A DNA stretch of 64,000 nt, taken from NCBI RefSeq assembly GCF_958295425.1, contig NC_081141.1, positions 17,504,680 through 17,568,679 of the forward strand, given 5' to 3'. Numbering within the stretch: position 1 is the stretch's first letter; every line of letters begins with the position of its first letter. The notes beneath the pieces are model-generated. The model had not been told where the DNA came from. It saw nothing but the letters and a program-made list of their open reading frames with translations, and ran no database searches. Positions 61,101 to 64,000 of the stretch are shown here, one piece after another. This DNA is from Solea solea. Taxonomy: Eukaryota > Chordata > Actinopteri > Pleuronectiformes > Soleidae. A program made the position numbers and the translations under genes.

Positions 61101-63690
61101 TTGAGCTTTTTACTAGCTACCTACCAAGAGTACATCGTGTTGACCCTAAAAGCCCAAGCAGTTCATATCGTCGGTACTGAATGTTGTCAGTGATGCAATG
61201 GAGCAAGTCTTTCACTTTCCACAACTAGCATACAACTTACTATTCACTAGAGGAAAAGCGAAATGATTCTCTGCACTTTTATTAATCTTATTGACTTACT
61301 GAAAAATCCCAGAGTAAAACATGATCATGACAGAAACATGAACACTACACTACACACTGATCCCTTGTTACTATGTTGCCTTCTCCTTGTTGACTACTAC
61401 AGTCAGTAAGAAAGCAGCAAAGACAGAATGCTGCTGTTCAGGTTCCAATTTTGACAAAAAAGCAACAACCACACCAAGCTTGTTTTTAAGTATGATATGT
61501 ATTTTGTCACTTCCCATCACCAGGTCATTTTCACGTTCAGCTGAGGCCACCTTTTGTTAACCTTAGTGGAGATAAAAGCCATTCTCTGGAATGAGGTTAA
61601 AATACTATTTTATTTCTGAATAAAACACAAAAGAGTTGTACTCGGCCTCAATTTCATAGCCTTGGCTGCATACCAGACATGTATCCTCATCCACATGCAT
61701 ATATCACAGTCACAACATACAGTCATAACAATACGTTCAGGCGTTGGGAGGCTATATGCCCTGGGCTCTCACGCGATCTTCCACTCTGCTTTTCTGCCTC
61801 ATGCCACAGTTGCCATGGTGGGATTTTTTCCATCTTCAGGCACAAGACTGCCAGTGAGGGTTGATGACTTTCTCTCCTGGGCAAATAGTATAAGATGGCT
61901 TGTGATCAACGATATGATGGGAACGTCTGGTGCACATAACATGGGGACATAAAAGTAAAGCATTAAACGTGAAATGAGGCCTTATAGTTTCTTCCCCTGT
62001 GCGTCTGGTAAAAGGTTAAAGCTTAAACCTTGATAAAGATTATCTGCTGTCAGCTTTTCTTTTCTTTTTAGCACAAAAAGTCATAAAACATCCTCCAATA
62101 AAGTGTGTATAACCTCATAGAAATAAGATGGATACTAATGTGAAGAATTCCTGTTCTTTACATTGTGAAGGATTGCTTAAATACGGGGAATGATATAAGG
62201 AAAGACATACTTTCAACTTTTTTCTCATTATGTCATATAATCATTCCACTGGAATCATAGGGAGCACTTTCTTAAAGCAAAGATTTAGCAGAAGGGAGAT
62301 GTTACTGACACTTTAAAGGTAGCAAGTGTAGACCGTCAATGAGGAAATTAGAGAAAAAGTTGTTTGTTGTAACCTATGAAAAAGCTTTATATCAATCTAG
62401 AAACTAGTATCACATTCTGTGTAGTACATGCACACATTGTCTGAATCTTTTGTCCCTCAGGTGAATTATGGGAAGGTCTGCAACGAGAGTCGTAAAAAGC
62501 TCCAGTTTGCGGTGTCGCGTGGCTGCAGCCCCGAGTTTGTGTTCGTGCCGTGCGGCAGCTCCATTGCAGTCTATGCCCTTCACACTGGAGAGCTTGTCAC
62601 GATGCTCCGGGGGCACTACAACAATGTCGACTGCTGCGAGTTCCACCCAGACTACCAGGTGACACACCCGGGTGGGGGCTTTTTCCTGTATCTGCCCACT
62701 CTATCCCGCACCAGTATTGCCTTTGCTTGTATTTCCACCTATCTGTGTCTCACTGTCAGCTGTCCTTTTTACTGATGCCATAAACTGTCTCTTCAAATAC
62801 CCTGGTGGTGGCGGTGCAGTAGAAGCTATTAGAAATTTGCAACCCCATGGCAGTTTCAGCCATTTACCTATGACAGATTACATGGCAAAGTCAACGTTTC
62901 CTGAGATATACTTAGCAACTGTAAATGCAAATATAAATTGTCCCCATTGTGACTCACAAATTGGCTCTTTCTGCCTAAATGGGACACTTTTCAGAAGACG
63001 AACGATAAAGGTTAAACTGCACAAAAGTAGCCACCTCACCCATGTCACAGTCAAGAGCTTGAAAGTTTAAAATTACAATGTAGCAGAGGTCATGTGGTGC
63101 TACTATTATGTTACTACTTTTACAACTGACACACAAACGTACCACTGCTACGACTGGATCAATATGTACATCTGCAAGTCCCTGCCATACACCGTATAAC
63201 ATTCCACTTTCTTTGTAAGCAAAGCTCACCACAATCACATCAGTCGTGTGTTTCTTTTCAAATGTGTAACTTTTCTGTTCGTTTTCTGTTCTGTTTTGTA
63301 TTTAAGTGCCAGTAACTGTCTTGTATCTTCAGTAAATCTGTATTTAATGATTAGGCAACCTTAGACACCCACATGTATGACAGCCCACACACTTATTGTT
63401 GAGCAATATCAGCATCCGGTATCCCACACAGGATGTGTTGTATGTGAAGAAGTACACAGGAATGTAGTTGAGTCGCTCTGAAAATATGTTTCACTCCTTT
63501 TAAGCTTGTTATGTCCGATGTGAGGACTGATGTTTCCCATTCCATATTCTTGCTTGAAGTGCATGGACAGTTTTGTTCGATCATTTTACTTCTGTGAACC
63601 TCGTGTCGATGCTGATTTTGTTTTGGGACATGCTTTAAAAGTGTCAGCCAATGCTTTTCCATTCCCTTCTTCATTTCTTCTGCCTCTCTT

Positions 63691-63781
<91 letters not shown>

Positions 63782-63887
63782 GTGTACATAGGAGCTGTAC
63801 AGTGGAGGGAAAGACTGTAACATCCTGGCTTGGGTTCCCGTTCTTCATGCCTCAGCTGTGGAAGATGAGTCCAACAGTTTAAACAAG
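55749..63887 (+). CDS. ercc8: ercc8 (CSA) gene, exons 1-11 of 12
   Basis: DNA excision repair protein ERCC-8 (Cockayne syndrome A), the seven-bladed WD40 substrate receptor of the CUL4-DDB1-RBX1 ubiquitin ligase that works with CSB at RNA polymerase II stalled on DNA damage (transcription-coupled repair). Eleven exons join in phase into 380 residues. The N-terminal [20 protein letters not shown] is the DDB1-binding helical part. WD blades include [47 protein letters not shown] (with the WDxR DDB1-contact box), [13 protein letters not shown] and [16 protein letters not shown]. The human protein is 396 residues, so only about the last 16 (acidic tail exon) lie past the right edge. It shares its promoter with ndufaf2. 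Confidence 0.97.
55978..56073 (+). CDS. ercc8: ercc8 exon 2
   Basis: [20 protein letters not shown], then [12 protein letters not shown]. Acceptor TTCAAAG; donor GTGAGT. Confidence 0.95.
56168..56539. mobile_element. Non-autonomous hAT (Charlie-like) element in ercc8 intron 2
   Basis: Left end CATTGGTTCTCAAACTG; right end AAGTTTGAGGACCACTG, whose complement is CAGTGGTCCTCAAACTT. These are the CAGTGGTTCTCAAAC-type termini of Charlie-like hAT elements. Flanks AAATATGT and ATATATGT agree at 7 of 8 bases, a decayed 8-bp target duplication. 372 bp, no transposase. Confidence 0.87.
56817..56918 (+). CDS. ercc8: ercc8 exon 3
   Basis: Completes Tyr58, then [33 protein letters not shown]: first WD blade. 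Acceptor TTTAG after a T-run; donor GTACAT. Confidence 0.95.
57172..57295 (+). CDS. ercc8: ercc8 exon 4
   Basis: [20 protein letters not shown], then [20 protein letters not shown]. Second WD blade. Donor GTAAGG, phase 0. Confidence 0.95.
57296..58215. other. ercc8 intron 4
   Basis: Non-coding, 920 bp; a 163-codon open frame at 57489-57980 has no family similarity. A (TA)n run lies at 58103-58134. Confidence 0.6.
58103..58134. repeat. (TA)16 microsatellite
   Basis: Alternating TA run about 80 bp before ercc8 exon 5. Confidence 0.93.
58216..58297 (+). CDS. ercc8: ercc8 exon 5
   Basis: [20 protein letters not shown], then RKHSLIA. Acceptor TTCTTCAG. The donor is inside a GT repeat, GTGTGTGT. 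Confidence 0.94.
58298..59234. other. ercc8 intron 5
   Basis: 937 bp without further identifiable features after the initial GT run. Confidence 0.6.
59235..59303 (+). CDS. ercc8: ercc8 exon 6
   Basis: [20 protein letters not shown], then VLQ. Acceptor TTTTTTAG; donor GTTGGT. Confidence 0.94.
59427..59493 (+). CDS. ercc8: ercc8 exon 7
   Basis: [20 protein letters not shown], then TA plus two bases. Acceptor TTCCAG; donor GTAAGC. The preceding 123-bp intron contains a CA run (about 59345-59367). Confidence 0.95.
59494..60025. other. ercc8 intron 7
   Basis: 532 bp, non-coding, no recognised element. Confidence 0.6.
60026..60129 (+). CDS. ercc8: ercc8 exon 8
   Basis: [20 protein letters not shown], then [15 protein letters not shown]. 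Contains the WDVR DDB1-contact (DWD) box. Acceptor TTCTAAG; donor GTACTG. Confidence 0.95.
60130..60730. other. ercc8 intron 8
   Basis: 601 bp, non-coding, no recognised element. Confidence 0.6.
60731..60855 (+). CDS. ercc8: ercc8 exon 9
   Basis: [20 protein letters not shown], then [22 protein letters not shown]. Acceptor ACTAG; donor GTAAGA. Confidence 0.95.
60856..62460. other. ercc8 intron 9
   Basis: 1.6 kb, AT-rich, non-coding; no recognised mobile element or ORF worth keeping. Confidence 0.6.
62461..62658 (+). CDS. ercc8: ercc8 exon 10
   Basis: [20 protein letters not shown] through [15 protein letters not shown], 66 whole codons. Acceptor TGTCCCTCAG; donor GTGACA. Confidence 0.96.
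62659..63791. other. ercc8 intron 10
   Basis: 1.1 kb, non-coding. It ends in a pyrimidine-rich tract (about 63655-63694) followed by an 86-bp TA repeat that separates it from the acceptor. Confidence 0.65.
63695..63780. repeat. (TA)n microsatellite, 86 bp, at ercc8 exon 11 acceptor
   Basis: Alternating TA with one TTTA interruption near 63747-63750; ends 9 bases before the acceptor AG at 63790-63791. Confidence 0.97.
63792..63887 (+). CDS. ercc8: ercc8 exon 11 (last in window)
   Basis: [20 protein letters not shown], then [12 protein letters not shown]. Last WD blade and start of the acidic tail. Acceptor ACATAG directly behind the TA repeat; donor GTAGGA. The terminal exon is not in the remaining 113 bases. 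Confidence 0.94.
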
Positions 63888-64000
63888 GTAGGAGCTGATA
63901 AAAATCAAAAACAAAAGTTAGAAAAGTGGTAATTTTGAGGAATTAAATACGCATTAGCCTCTCTGCATGGATTTTGTATGTTCTCCCCAAGTGTGTGCGG

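Overview
The window is vertebrate nuclear DNA, almost certainly from a ray-finned (percomorph-like) teleost. It has split genes with GT-AG introns, very many CA/GT, TA and poly-G microsatellites, and teleost-type interspersed repeats (short hAT elements, a LINE 3' end, an LTR-like element). Nothing in it looks prokaryotic or viral. Only four protein-coding genes can be supported, and most long open frames are chance frames in repeats and introns.

Layout, left to right. (1) 686-35051, minus strand: the 5' part of zswim6 (SWIM zinc-finger protein). Eight coding exons give about the first 578 residues, in phase throughout. Intron 1 is 25.5 kb; the 3' exons lie left of base 1. (2) 38.9-40.85 kb, plus strand: smim15, a 74-residue single-pass membrane protein encoded in one exon behind a non-coding 5' exon. 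(3) 42209-55273, minus strand: ndufaf2, a complex I assembly factor of 162 residues in four exons. (4) 55749-63887, plus strand: ercc8 (CSA, the WD40 substrate receptor of transcription-coupled repair). Eleven in-phase exons give residues 1-380; the last exon lies past the right edge.

The order and relative orientation of the four genes (zswim6, smim15, ndufaf2, ercc8) is, from memory, the human 5q12.1 block read in the opposite direction, so this is conserved synteny. ercc8 and ndufaf2 are head-to-head with 475 bp between start codons, and that gap carries three CCAAT boxes and a YY1-like site: a compact bidirectional promoter. smim15 and ndufaf2 are tail-to-tail.

The non-coding part is mostly ordinary. 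The points of interest are three short hAT-type elements with 8-bp target duplications, one of them split by an LTR-like insertion; a probable solo LTR; dinucleotide repeats placed directly against splice sites of three genes; a possible short upstream ORF in the ercc8 leader; and several non-repetitive intronic blocks rich in developmental factor motifs that may be enhancers. I found no convincing undescribed biological system.
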